A stretch of DNA of 16,316 nt, from contig PCDI01000013.1 of NCBI GenBank assembly GCA_002778195.1, positions 791,388 through 807,703 of the forward strand, written 5' to 3'. How positions within the stretch are numbered: position 1 is the stretch's first letter; every line of letters begins with the position of its first letter. Under the pieces are notes generated by a model that saw nothing but the letters and a program-made list of their open reading frames with translations, did no database searches and was not told where the DNA came from. Origin of the DNA: Raffaelea ambrosiae. Its lineage: Eukaryota; Ascomycota; Sordariomycetes; Ophiostomatales; Ophiostomataceae. Made by a program: the position numbers and the translations under genes. Below are positions 8,279 through 16,316 of this stretch, piece by piece.

Positions 8279-10494
8279 TCAAGAGTCGACCTTGACGCGT
8301 TTCGGTTCGCTGGCGTGGTCAATAGGATCAGATGACGTCGGCCCGGCGCTCACCTCTGGGCTCTTGCGCTTATTTGAAACGTGGTCATCCCGCAAGAAAC
8401 TGGGACCGGTGCCGACAACGGGAGTGGCAAAGTTCAACGGGCTGGGCAACGTAGCACTGTCGCCGCCTCTTCCAAAGCCCCAGTCCGGGTAGAAGCTGCT
8501 CGGGCTGGGCAGAAGCTCGTTGTTCAAGAACCGAGATGGTAAGGCTGACGCAGGCGTGTCGATGTTCATTCCACCGCTGCTGTTCTGATGCGGAGGAGGA
8601 CGAGCGAATGGGTTAGGTGGTCCCGAGGCGCCGGCTGAGAGCAGGGCAGAGGCCGAGGGCGAGGGAGGTGGAAGAACCATACCCGTCGCGTGAGGTTCCC
8701 CATTGCGTCGTGCACCCAATGACGAGCCTTCGCTGGGGTTCCGCGGCGAAGAGGCCGAGTTCGCCGTGGCCGTGCTGTTGTCCTCGGATCCATCCGGGGG
8801 GATCTCCACACGCAGTCTGGGGCGCAGGGGTCCGCCAGGACGAAGGCTATTCTGCCGAGAAGGAGGTGTGAAGATAGTTTCCGGGATAGACGAGATCGAA
8901 ACGCGCGACCGGGGCTGCGGCAAGCCATGCGGCGAAATGTTGTCTCCAGCCTTGGATGTTGGCGGCGACGACGAAATATTGCCGCGGGCTACGGCACCAG
9001 AGTCAATGGGCTGCGACCGCTGTTCCGTGTTACCATTGACATGATTGCTCATCGCGTTGCGCGGTGGCGACGTCGTCGAGGGATCCTTGGAGGAATCGCC
9101 CTGGAAAGCCGCCAGATGCTGTGAGAGGATGGAGCGGCTCTCGTCAATAGGCGTGAAGATACTGTACTGCTTCCGCTGGGGCAGCTTCTTAACCTCGTGC
9201 CACTCGGAAACAGAATCTGTTTTCGGTTCTACAGGAGTTGGCGGCTGCGGCTCGGATATGACAACAGGCTGCGCGGGAGCCTGCGATATCTGCTGGGGCG
9301 GGCTCGGTTGCTGGTGCTGGTGCTGGTGCTGGGGTGGCTGGATTTGCGGCGGAGGTGCTTGTGCGGGCAGCTGTGCTTGCGGCGGCGCCAGAGACGACGG
9401 CTGCGGCGGAGACGTGCGCGGAATCGACTGGGGCATGGGCTGCGGAGTCATGGACTGAGGCATGGACTGCGGCAGCTGCTGTGGTGTTGGCTGCGGCGAT
9501 ACCGAGTGTCGCTGCTGGTGCGGCAGGGGCGGCGGAGGTAGCGAGTTGTTGCCTGGCTGCGGACCTTGAGGCGGGAAGTTGGGTGGCAGAGAAGAGTGGC
9601 GCTCGTCAGCGTAGTGATGGTGCTGCTGCTGCTGGACATGCGGAGGCGGTCCATGGTTGGGGCCGGACTGGGCATACTGGTACTGCGGACCTGGAGGCAT
9701 CGTGGTCGGCATGCCGGGTTGCGATTGTGGGTTGTAGATGGCGGGCTGGGGAATAAAGGCGTAGCCGTTGAGCTGTGGAGGCGGCCCCGTCTGGGGCATA
9801 GGCTGGGAGACGCGGCGCATGTCGTTGCGGGACGTCGGCCGCGAACCGACAGGCGGCTGCGGCGTGTGGGCACGCTGGATCGAGTTGGGGTGCTGGATGA
9901 AGGTGAAGCCGTTGGGGATGGGTGGCGATGCTGACGGGGTCTGGTGGCGCAGGTGCTGGAAGGGCGGCTGGCCGTGGTATTGCGGCGGCATCATGTGGGC
10001 GTCCATGGGCTCGTTCTGCGAGGTTGGCGGCGAGCCATCGACCTCGTCGTCCGAGCCATCATCGGCGCCGCCGTTGAAGTCGGAGGGACCCTTGTGTTCG
10101 TTGGGGCCGCCATGGTATGTGTATCGCGCGATCAGGTCGCGCATGTCGCCTGAGGAGTATTCATAGAGCTTCTTGTTGCTGCCGAAAATGAAGACGGCGA
10201 CGTCGACGGAGCAGAGGACGGACAGCTCGTGAGCCTTCTTGAAGAGACCGCCTTTACGTTTGAGGAAGGTGCTGGGAGTTGTCAGCGAGGGTGGTCAAGC
10301 AGAAGAACAGGAGGCTTTAAAAGAACACGAGACTGGTGACCGAGGAAGCACAGGGTCGGCTGGGGACACCCGGCAGCGACACAATGACAGGAAGACATAA
10401 CAAAGAAGCAACAAGGAACAAAGACAGCCATGACTTACACCGAGCGGTTGCGGTCATCCTTGATCGCTTTGATCTCAATCTTTCTCCGACCCAT
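8279..10494 (-). CDS. rlm1: MADS-box transcription factor, Rlm1/MEF2 type
   Basis: On the - strand, exon 1 (10494-10439) and exon 2 (10271-8279) join to 2049 nt, 682 residues. Rlm1-family proteins are nuclear factors activated by the cell-wall-integrity MAP kinase (Slt2/Mps1) and drive cell-wall and stress genes. The MADS domain fills the N-terminus: it starts MGRRKIEIKAIKDDRNRSV and continues TFLKRKGGLFKKAHELSVLC, then DVAVFIFGSNKKLYEYSSGDM, the MEF2-type signature, ending near residue 62. Residues 63-365 are Pro/Gln/His-rich with short repeats. A conserved-looking block at 368-410 (EWHEVKKLPQRKQYSIFTP) follows. RPRLRVEIP at 502-510 matches a MAPK docking consensus, with many SP/TP sites around it. 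The C-terminus ends PKRVKVDS (675-682), a likely nuclear localisation signal. The start is fixed by the MADS domain beginning at Met1. The family is certain; equivalence to Rlm1/RlmA/Mig1 is likely. Confidence 0.94.
10272..10438 (-). other. Intron of the MADS-box gene
   Basis: The donor GTAAGT is at 10438-10433, the branch site CTGAC at 10285-10281 and the acceptor CAG at 10274-10272. The intron splits the codon of Val19, and joining restores the MADS sequence DDRNRSV-TFLKRKGG without gap. A GTGTAA donor two bases upstream would break the frame and is rejected. Confidence 0.95.
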
Positions 10495-10833
10495 CGTGAC
10501 GGTCCGTGAGAGCCTGCGATGGATGCAGTGGTCGGAGGGGGGATGGATGCAGCAAGACGGCAACTGGCCGATGAGAGGCTGTCACGACGGGATGCGACGC
10601 TGCTCGGGAGACGGCGTCGTGCTGCGAGTGTCTTTGGCCAAGCCCAGGACGGCTGCGGATCGGGGTTGTGGATGGAGAATGGTCGCCAAACGATCGACGG
10701 GTATCGAGGGGGGGGGTCGAGGACTTCGAAGGCTTCGCGACCGTTTCTCGACGGCTTCTTCTCGAACTGGCTCGACTCGGTCGCGCGGCAAGAGACGGGA
10801 CGAAAAAAAAAAGCCGAGGGGTAGCAGACAAAG

Positions 10834-11070
10834 TTATGCGTCTGGACGCGACGGTAAATAAGAGATGGATGGATTGAAGCTTTGCTTGTTTGGGACCTGC
10901 TGGCTGGGACGGGGTGGTTGCCTTGTGTTTCTTTTTTTAGGTCGCGAGGAGAAGAAGCTCCAGAGCAAGCCAGGGCGGTGGGGAGAAGAGAGAGGGACGA
11001 GAAAATAAGAGAACGGGTTATATGGGCAAATCAAATCGAAAAAATGGGCCAACAAATCCGCCGGCGACAT
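10834..11070 (-). other. Single upstream ORF in the presumed MADS leader
   Basis: The only ATG on the - strand of this leader opens a frame of 78 codons that stops 340 nt before the MADS start. The start context is poor, with T at -3 and T at +4, which would favour leaky scanning. The peptide (MSPADLLAHFFDLICPYNPF at its start) matches nothing I know. It may instead sit in a leader intron. Confidence 0.25.
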
Positions 11071-11681
11071 GAAACACTAGGGTACGAAAGCAGGCACACC
11101 CACAGGCCAGTAAGCGCGGTGGAGGCGGTGAATGGTGAGTGGATGGACGGGCGAGACAGGGAAATATAGAGGAGGAGGAGAGATGCAGATGGGGGTGGAG
11201 TGCGAGAGAGAGTTGTGTAGTATCGGGAAAAGAAAGAAAGCAGGGAGGGTTGAGGAAAACGAGAAGAGACTAAGACAGTGAGCAGACGCAAAGCAGGCTA
11301 GGCTGGGCAGTTGCTCAGACCCCCGAGAAACGGCGAGCGGACGGAAGGGGAAGCGCGAGAGTTTAAGTGAACGGGGCAGAGCACCAAGACACAGCAAAGA
11401 GAGCGGCCAACGAGAAGGCCGGCGTGGAGGGGGGCAGCAAAAGAGAGGCTTATTTGGAGTGGACCCTGGAGGTTGGGCTGGTGCTGGCGACCGCGTTATG
11501 GCGATGTGACGATCCTAGGGACGACCGTTGCACCTGGGATTTCACGCCACGAGCAAAGATTGAGAGTGGCGTATTGTGAGTCTGGTGGGCAGATGAGTCG
11601 TGTATTGGCTGGTGGTTGTTATGGGTTGTTTTGTCAAACCAAGATCGTGGTCTTTTCTTTATTTTTCTTTGGTCTTTTTTT

Positions 11682-11691
11682 GGGGGGGGGG
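11682..11691. repeat. Poly-G tract (G10)
   Basis: Ten G residues follow a T-rich stretch within the presumed leader/promoter of the MADS-box gene. On the mRNA strand this is a C10 run followed by A-rich DNA. Confidence 0.85.
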
Positions 11692-12018
11692 ATGTGCTCT
11701 TTTTTCTTGTCTTGCTGTTTGTGTCGAGACCTTTTGGCCGCTGCTGGTCCGCGCAACGAGAAAAGCGTTCGCACCGGCGCCGGGACGCAATTCCCAATGC
11801 ACGCGCCGTTATTTGGTGCGCAACGGACCCGAGTGCAGGTTTGATATGCGGTGGTGGTGCAGCGATGGGGCTGAAATCTTGAAGTCCTAAAAATAACTTT
11901 TTTGGGGGGTGATGAAGAAACAAGTGAAGGCCAGAAAAAAAAAACGTGGGAGTGGAGGAGTAGTTAAGGGACGACGAACGAGAGAAGGGGGAAGGAAGGG
12001 GGGAGTGCAGCCAGACAA

Positions 12019-12050
12019 GCAGACACGCAGACACGCAGGCACGCAGGCAC
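12019..12050. repeat. 8-bp tandem repeat, four units
   Basis: Two GCAGACAC units are followed by two GCAGGCAC units. One base separates the two unit types, consistent with duplication of a diverged dimer. No function is evident. Confidence 0.85.
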
Positions 12051-12529
12051 CAGACAGACGGGGCAGGAAAGGAGGGGTGTGAGAATTGACGAGCGCGGAA
12101 AGAGCGACCATGCAAGCAGAGACCGGCGCGAGAGAAGCCCAAGAGAGCAGGAAAGCAGGAGACGGCCCAGCCAACAGCCAGGGCAGCCTGCAAAGACACG
12201 AGTGGAGAAGCAAATAAAATGATGAGGGAAGGAACGAACGGCCGACAAGGGTTGTGGAGAAGGAGCGACCAGGGTGCAGGGCAGTGTGCATGGTATTCGC
12301 TAGTGTGCAGGGCGTTAGTGTCGCGGTGGTTGTCGTCGTGGAGGGCAGGCACCGCTTCTTGGCTGGCCAGGCGTGCGGTGAATGGCTGGAACTCGACGCC
12401 GTCACCAACAACGGCCAGCCGACAACCGCCGACGTTTGGCTGCGCTCCTGTAAGATACTGGCTCGCCCACTGGCCAGCCCTACTGGAGACACGTCCGTAG
12501 CGTGCTCTGGCGCGTCGGCAAGTTGTTGA

Positions 12530-12544
12530 CTAGCTAGCTAGCTA
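12530..12544. repeat. CTAG/TAGC tandem palindromic run
   Basis: CTAGCTAGCTAGCTA is a tetranucleotide repeat that is also self-complementary. It is short and has no assigned role. Confidence 0.8.
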
Positions 12545-13066
12545 ATGCTCGTAACTACCGTAGGCTTCGACAGTGCATCGAAGGTCTCGCAGGGCTACGA
12601 GCCAGACAGGATTGCAGTGGATGCATGCAAGCACTTCGGGGTTGGGACTCTGGCAGGGAAGGCAAGATTCTCGATTGTCTGCGAAGATGCTCACGGAAAT
12701 GGCAGGAGCAGGGTCCACTACAGCATCACTGCGAGAGCCCGTACTTGCGCGCAGGATCATACACGTGCTGCCGCCAAAAGTCAGTCCCATCCCACCCCCG
12801 TCCCTGCCCTCTTTACCCGGCATGCCCACCAAAATCTGCGACTGGGTGCTCTGCCCACCTTCGTGAGACGACGGGCTTCACACCCACTCTGCACGCAGAC
12901 TGCGGTCCAGACTGCAACCCGGCGGGCACCCTGTCTTGTCGGCCTCAAACTGGAACACGCCTGCCATTGCTGCCCAGGTTCTGTGCCCTCTTGCCGTCTG
13001 TTCGCCGCCGCGTTGCGGCGATCTGCCCCGGAGGAACCGCAGAAGAGATGCGCAGAAGGACGGAGA

Positions 13067-13091
13067 ACCAAGAAACCAAGAAACCAAGAAA
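13067..13091. repeat. 8-bp AACCAAGA tandem repeat, three units
   Basis: Three consecutive AACCAAGA units in A-rich DNA. It is simple-sequence DNA with no coding meaning supported. Confidence 0.8.
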
Positions 13092-13203
13092 TGAAAACAG
13101 AACAGGATCCTACGCCGCAATGCGACGGTGATCCCAGCCCTCTGACCCTCGGCAGCCATGCACTGGGCAGCGATTTGTCCGTGATTCGCTGCAGTTTTCT
13201 TTC

Positions 13204-13269
13204 CCACACCCACACCCACACACGAACACACCCACCCACATACACACGTACACACATACACACAAACAC
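13204..13269. repeat. CA-rich degenerate microsatellite
   Basis: A run of CACA, CACC and TACACA units about 65 bp long. It makes the overlapping + strand frame read as His/Thr repeats, one reason for treating that frame as non-coding. Confidence 0.9.
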
Positions 13270-13633
13270 GCCCTGCTTCTGCCGTTCTTCTGCTTTTCCC
13301 CCGTCTTGCTCTGCCTTACATCCGGCTCGCCTGTTGGCACCAATGCAATATCTCGCTCGTTTCCCGGCTGTGATCCCATACCCGCAGTGCTCTAATATAG
13401 AGGCCATGCAGGTACAGCCAACTGAGCGGTGTCCGAGACCGAGAGCACGGCATTTCCCCCTGGCTGTGTGCGAGCACCTTGCACAACGGCAGTGCTCACT
13501 CTGCTGTGTGTAAGATACGAGCCAGAGAAGTAAGATACTTGCACACAAAAGCTCTGCAGGTGAGCGGCTGCGAAGCTCCCTGCTGTGTGCGCCAGCGCCT
13601 GCCACTGCGAGGCCGGTGCAACGGCGCTTCTCG

Positions 13634-13660
13634 AAAAAAAAAAAAGAAAAAAAAAGAAAA
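13634..13660. repeat. A-rich tract
   Basis: Runs of A interrupted by single G residues. On the opposite strand this is a T/C tract of the kind found in fungal promoters and introns. Confidence 0.8.
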
Positions 13661-14441
13661 GGGGACCGCGCTGCGATCCTTTCGGTTCAGACAGGCCGGG
13701 CCTAACAGACGGCCAGCCACGGATGTAGTGAAAGGTCGGCGGACAGCAGAGGAACACACGGCGCAGCATGCAATAACGCGATAGTGCCTGCTCTGCATGG
13801 TCCATACAGCCGCCAAAAAGCTTCCAGGCCAAATGCCCCATCCGGAAATGCAGCGCCAGACTCGCGGCTGTGTGGCTCAGCTTGCGTCTCTTGCCGGAGT
13901 GCGACGCACCCGCTGAAGCCCCCAATGCATCTTTGCGGCGCCCCAGCGGCAAATTCTTGCACATCTTAGCAGCCCTGTCTGTGTCTCATCTTCGGGCCAT
14001 ATTGGCCCCCATATTGCTATTGCTCTGGGCCCAGAACATTGTTTTCTCGCACTTCTGGCCACCCCGGCTCTCCCCACACAGATCTTGTATAGTTAGCACA
14101 CGTTTGGGGCACAGCAGCATGTGAATCAGCTCTTGTTTTTGAAACGACGCGGCGAATTACAGAGCCGCCATATCCTGCTGTGCGGCAGCTCGCTTGCCAG
14201 CTTGGTTGCTGGTCGCCGGTAACGGCATTATGGGCAGAGCCACAGCGATGCCAACACGAGCAGACCTGCATGCCCACTGGGGAATCCTGCTGCCGCTTCC
14301 TGTTCTCCGTGTCGTCCAATAGACGCCGTAATACAGGTCTGTCCAGAGAGACCGCCTCCCTCTCGCTCGCCGGCCGCATTTGTCCAGACCAAGGACGGGA
14401 AGGCAGGTACAGTGTGCCTCGAGCCTTGAGTTGGACGTCAA

Positions 14442-14460
14442 AGAGCCTTTGGAAGGCTCT
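14442..14460. repeat. Tight hairpin: 8-bp stem, 3-nt loop
   Basis: AGAGCCTT (14442-14449) and AAGGCTCT (14453-14460) are exact reverse complements around TGG. No poly-T run follows immediately, and no gene abuts it. Its role is unknown. Confidence 0.8.
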
Positions 14461-14680
14461 ATAAGCCATGAAAGCCATTTCGGCAGCATATTTTTGTTTG
14501 TCACTCCATCCCTTGGTGTCCCACTGTGCCCCAGCGTTCGGGGCACTAACAAAGGTACTTGCTCGGCAATATCTAACGGACATTTAGGAGAAAAAATTGT
14601 CTCAAGCCTTTTTGTCTCTTTTGTTTCTGTCTCCCTAGTGCTGTATTGTCTCTCGTCACTTGGCCAGGCCGAGATGATCT

Positions 14681-14690
14681 CCCCCCCCCC
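14681..14690. repeat. Poly-C tract (C10)
   Basis: Ten consecutive C residues in non-coding DNA, part of the recurring C/G homopolymer set in this window. Confidence 0.85.
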
Positions 14691-14934
14691 AAACTACTAG
14701 GCTTCTGTCATGGCCCGTCCTAGCTCTTTGTTTGTTTCGGCACCCAAACGGCACAGCATAGCCTTTTTTGCCCACACTTTATTCTTCCTATGATTTGCCG
14801 TCGGCTGGGAACCCAGAGCCTCTATCCGAAAGAAACGCTGAAACTTCCCGATTCGTTTCTAAGATGCTCCTTTTTGTGTGCTTGTGCTTCTCTCTCTCTC
14901 TGACCACCCCCCACATAAATCCTTACTAGGTACT

Positions 14935-14963
14935 GGGGGGGGGGGGGGGGGGGGGGGAGGGGG
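14935..14963. repeat. Long poly-G tract (G23-A-G5)
   Basis: Twenty-three consecutive G residues, a single A, then five G residues. It is the longest G run in the window. It is preceded by a C6 run at about 14906. A G-quadruplex is plausible on the + strand. The exact length may be uncertain because such runs are prone to sequencing error. Confidence 0.9.
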
Positions 14964-15550
14964 TTGGTCATTATCGTATCGGTCGTGATCATGATTCGCA
15001 GGGTTGCATGGTGCACTGACACCCGTAAGCCACCCCGGCTCGGAAGACACAGACTGGGTTGGTCGACGCAAAAGAACAGCGCTTTCACGCTTCCTTTCAT
15101 GTCATGGCGGACGCATTCTCGACATGTGACACAGCAACACGACCACTTCGCATGCACATCCGAATCCAACAAGCCAGTCCCAACAGGGGAGCATCAGCCC
15201 AGGGTACGAAGTAGCGTTCGTATTGTGCCAACCACAGAAATACAAATCACGCAAAAGGAAAAGAAGCGTGTCCGACACGCTAGGAAGCCCGCAAGCTCGG
15301 AGAATCGCAGGACCGAGCGTTGATTCTACAGTCAGACACGTAGTGTATCTTGCCTTGCTCAGCTTTTTGTCCTCGTTTATTCATACAAGCCCATTCTACC
15401 CACAAATCCCCATCTGTGTGGTCGTCGAGTTTACCCGAATTGAAATCTGGCATGCCTTGGAAGAGAGCTAATAGTGCAGCCAGCAGCCGGGGTCAGTATC
15501 TTTCACATCTCCCGGGGACGGGTGAACGAGTCCAAGAAAATAAGAACTTT

Positions 15551-15612
15551 AAAAACACAAAAACGCAAAAAAAAGCAAAAAAGAAAAAGAAAAAAGAAAA
15601 GAAAAAAAAGAG
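15551..15612. repeat. A-rich purine tract
   Basis: About 60 bp of A with scattered G and C residues. On the - strand it reads as a T/C-rich tract. It could be a promoter-like pyrimidine tract or simple-sequence DNA. Confidence 0.85.
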
Positions 15613-15778
15613 GTAGGTCTTTTTGGCAATCACACCAAAAATGCATGCAAGCCGCATCTGCGTGGCTTTCACTCTTCTAAAAATAGATCCAAAAATAGCA
15701 GCACTTGACCAGCCACAAGAACATACCAGCACCAGCTTCGCCTGTGCGCAAGCGCCAGGAACTCTCGGGACGGGTTAA

Positions 15779-15802
15779 TTAGCCCATTTTAATGTGGGCT
15801 AA
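15779..15802. repeat. 8-bp inverted repeat with 8-nt loop
   Basis: TTAGCCCA (15779-15786) and TGGGCTAA (15795-15802) are exact reverse complements. The inner pair T/G could extend the stem as a wobble in RNA. Its role is unknown. Confidence 0.75.
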
Positions 15803-16143
15803 ACTGAACTTTGGCCAATCATGCACTAGTGTATCGGTGCTTTTGCGGAGCCAATCCCACATTTTTGCCCGGTTTTATTGCTTTCTGCCTTTTTGTGTCT
15901 GTGAAGCACAATACGACCCTCGAGACTCCAATCACACACCTCCACACAAGCCGTGGCACACAAGCACCACGCAGGCAGGTCATCCGGCACCCGAGATAGA
16001 GAGACAGACAGACAAGAGGTTACATGGATCTTTGTTTTCTCTCTCTCCCTTTCTTGGTCTATTGTATCCCTCGGTTGAAACGGCAAAGGGTGGTGGTCTA
16101 AGCCTCCTTTCTGTGCTTTGTCTGTTCGAATTGTTGTCTGGTG

Positions 16144-16171
<28 letters not shown>
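16144..16171. repeat. Poly-T tract (T28)
   Basis: Twenty-eight consecutive T residues. It could be a promoter poly-dT element, slippage-expanded DNA, or the tail of a reverse-transcribed insert on the - strand. I saw no flanking target-site duplication. Confidence 0.9.
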
Positions 16172-16174
<3 letters not shown>

Positions 16175-16316
16175 CTTAATGATGAATTTTCTTTATTGCG
16201 TGTTCTTGTATGTCAGCTCGTGCATGCTGCTGCCAACTAGCCAACAAAAGGTAGGATGCTTCTGGTAGACCGACATGATGTAACTCCAATCAGATAAAAG
16301 TGGCTGGGACACAGAA

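Larger units (their letters stand above)
10495..12108 (-). promoter_or_regulatory. Long pyrimidine-rich, ATG-poor leader/promoter of the MADS-box gene
   Basis: On the gene's own strand this DNA is rich in C and T. Scanning it by eye, I find only one ATG in 1614 nt (at 11070), while the opposite strand has about 27. The first 573 nt before the start codon have none. Such depletion fits selection on a transcribed 5' untranslated region where stray start codons would harm translation. A long leader is therefore likely, although the transcription start and any leader introns cannot be placed. No protein-coding gene is recognisable here. Confidence 0.5.
12109..16316. other. Gene-poor region to the right edge
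   Basis: I found no recognisable gene in this 4.2 kb. The longest ATG-started frame (12545-13513, +) has no known domain and includes the CA-rich repeat, so it looks accidental. The opposite-strand frames at 12781-13605 and 14017-14583 are equally unconvincing. The region holds CA-rich DNA, a C10 run at 14681-14690, a G23 tract, A-rich and T28 tracts and two small hairpins. It is probably distal promoter DNA, perhaps with untranslated or non-coding transcripts. Confidence 0.5.

Noticed and set aside
7678..8322. 214-codon hydrophobic - strand frame downstream of the MADS gene
   Set aside because: It begins with TTG inside the MADS coding region in another frame. Its Phe/Ser/Leu richness follows from a pyrimidine-rich 3' region.
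10475..10831. 118-codon - strand frame overlapping the MADS start, considered as an upstream ORF
   Set aside because: Its first codon is TTG and it contains no ATG, so it is not a normal upstream ORF.
11450..12352. 300-codon - strand frame in the MADS upstream region
   Set aside because: Low-complexity translation of CT-rich DNA with no domain. A second overlapping frame is equally open. The strand has almost no ATGs here.
12545..13513. 322-codon + strand ORF
   Set aside because: No recognised domain, composition changes along its length, it includes the CA-rich microsatellite read as His/Thr, and long frames overlap it on the other strand.
14017..14583. 188-codon - strand frame
   Set aside because: No motif or family resemblance, and several overlapping frames are of similar quality. 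A lineage-specific gene cannot be excluded, but nothing supports one.
16144..16171. Poly-T tract as the tail of a retroposed SINE on the - strand
   Set aside because: No target-site duplication or Pol III promoter boxes are visible, and the window ends 145 bp away.

Overview
The window looks like nuclear DNA of a filamentous ascomycete, most likely a Sordariomycete (inference). The reasons are short spliceosomal introns with GTRNGN donors and CTAAC/CTGAC branch sites, a Rlm1-type MADS-box protein of filamentous-fungal style, a GC-rich coding region with G/C-ending codons, and CT-rich promoter tracts. I see no bacterial operons, CRISPR arrays, rRNA, convincing tRNA or intact transposon.

There are two supportable protein-coding genes, arranged convergently. 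The first (+ strand, start codon 2608, stop 6314, four exons) encodes a GT1/GT28-type UDP-sugar:sterol glucosyltransferase of about 1052 residues. It lacks the GRAM/PH region of Atg26 and carries a C-terminal segment resembling the helical C-terminus of VPS13-type lipid-transfer proteins. Its linkers contain several in-frame tandem repeats, and its last intron is filled by a pyrimidine-rich minisatellite. The second (- strand, start codon 10494, stop 8279, two exons) encodes a 682-residue MADS-box/MEF2-type factor of the Rlm1 family, the usual nuclear target of the cell-wall-integrity MAP kinase. No direct link between the genes is visible; a membrane-sterol enzyme beside a cell-wall regulator may be coincidence.

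Layout: 1-2607 is upstream DNA and promoter of the glucosyltransferase; 2608-6314 is the glucosyltransferase; 6315-8278 is the convergent intergenic region, with a perfect 13-bp inverted repeat; 8279-10494 is the MADS-box gene; 10495-12108 is a purine-rich stretch (pyrimidine-rich on the MADS mRNA strand) with only one ATG on that strand, suggesting a very long 5' leader; 12109-16316 is non-coding as far as I can tell, with homopolymer tracts (G23, T28), CA-rich DNA and small hairpins.

The observations most worth a second look are the start-codon-depleted leader of the MADS gene, the higher-order repeat in glucosyltransferase intron 3, and the VPS13-like C-terminal module on the glucosyltransferase. 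I found no clearly new biological system.
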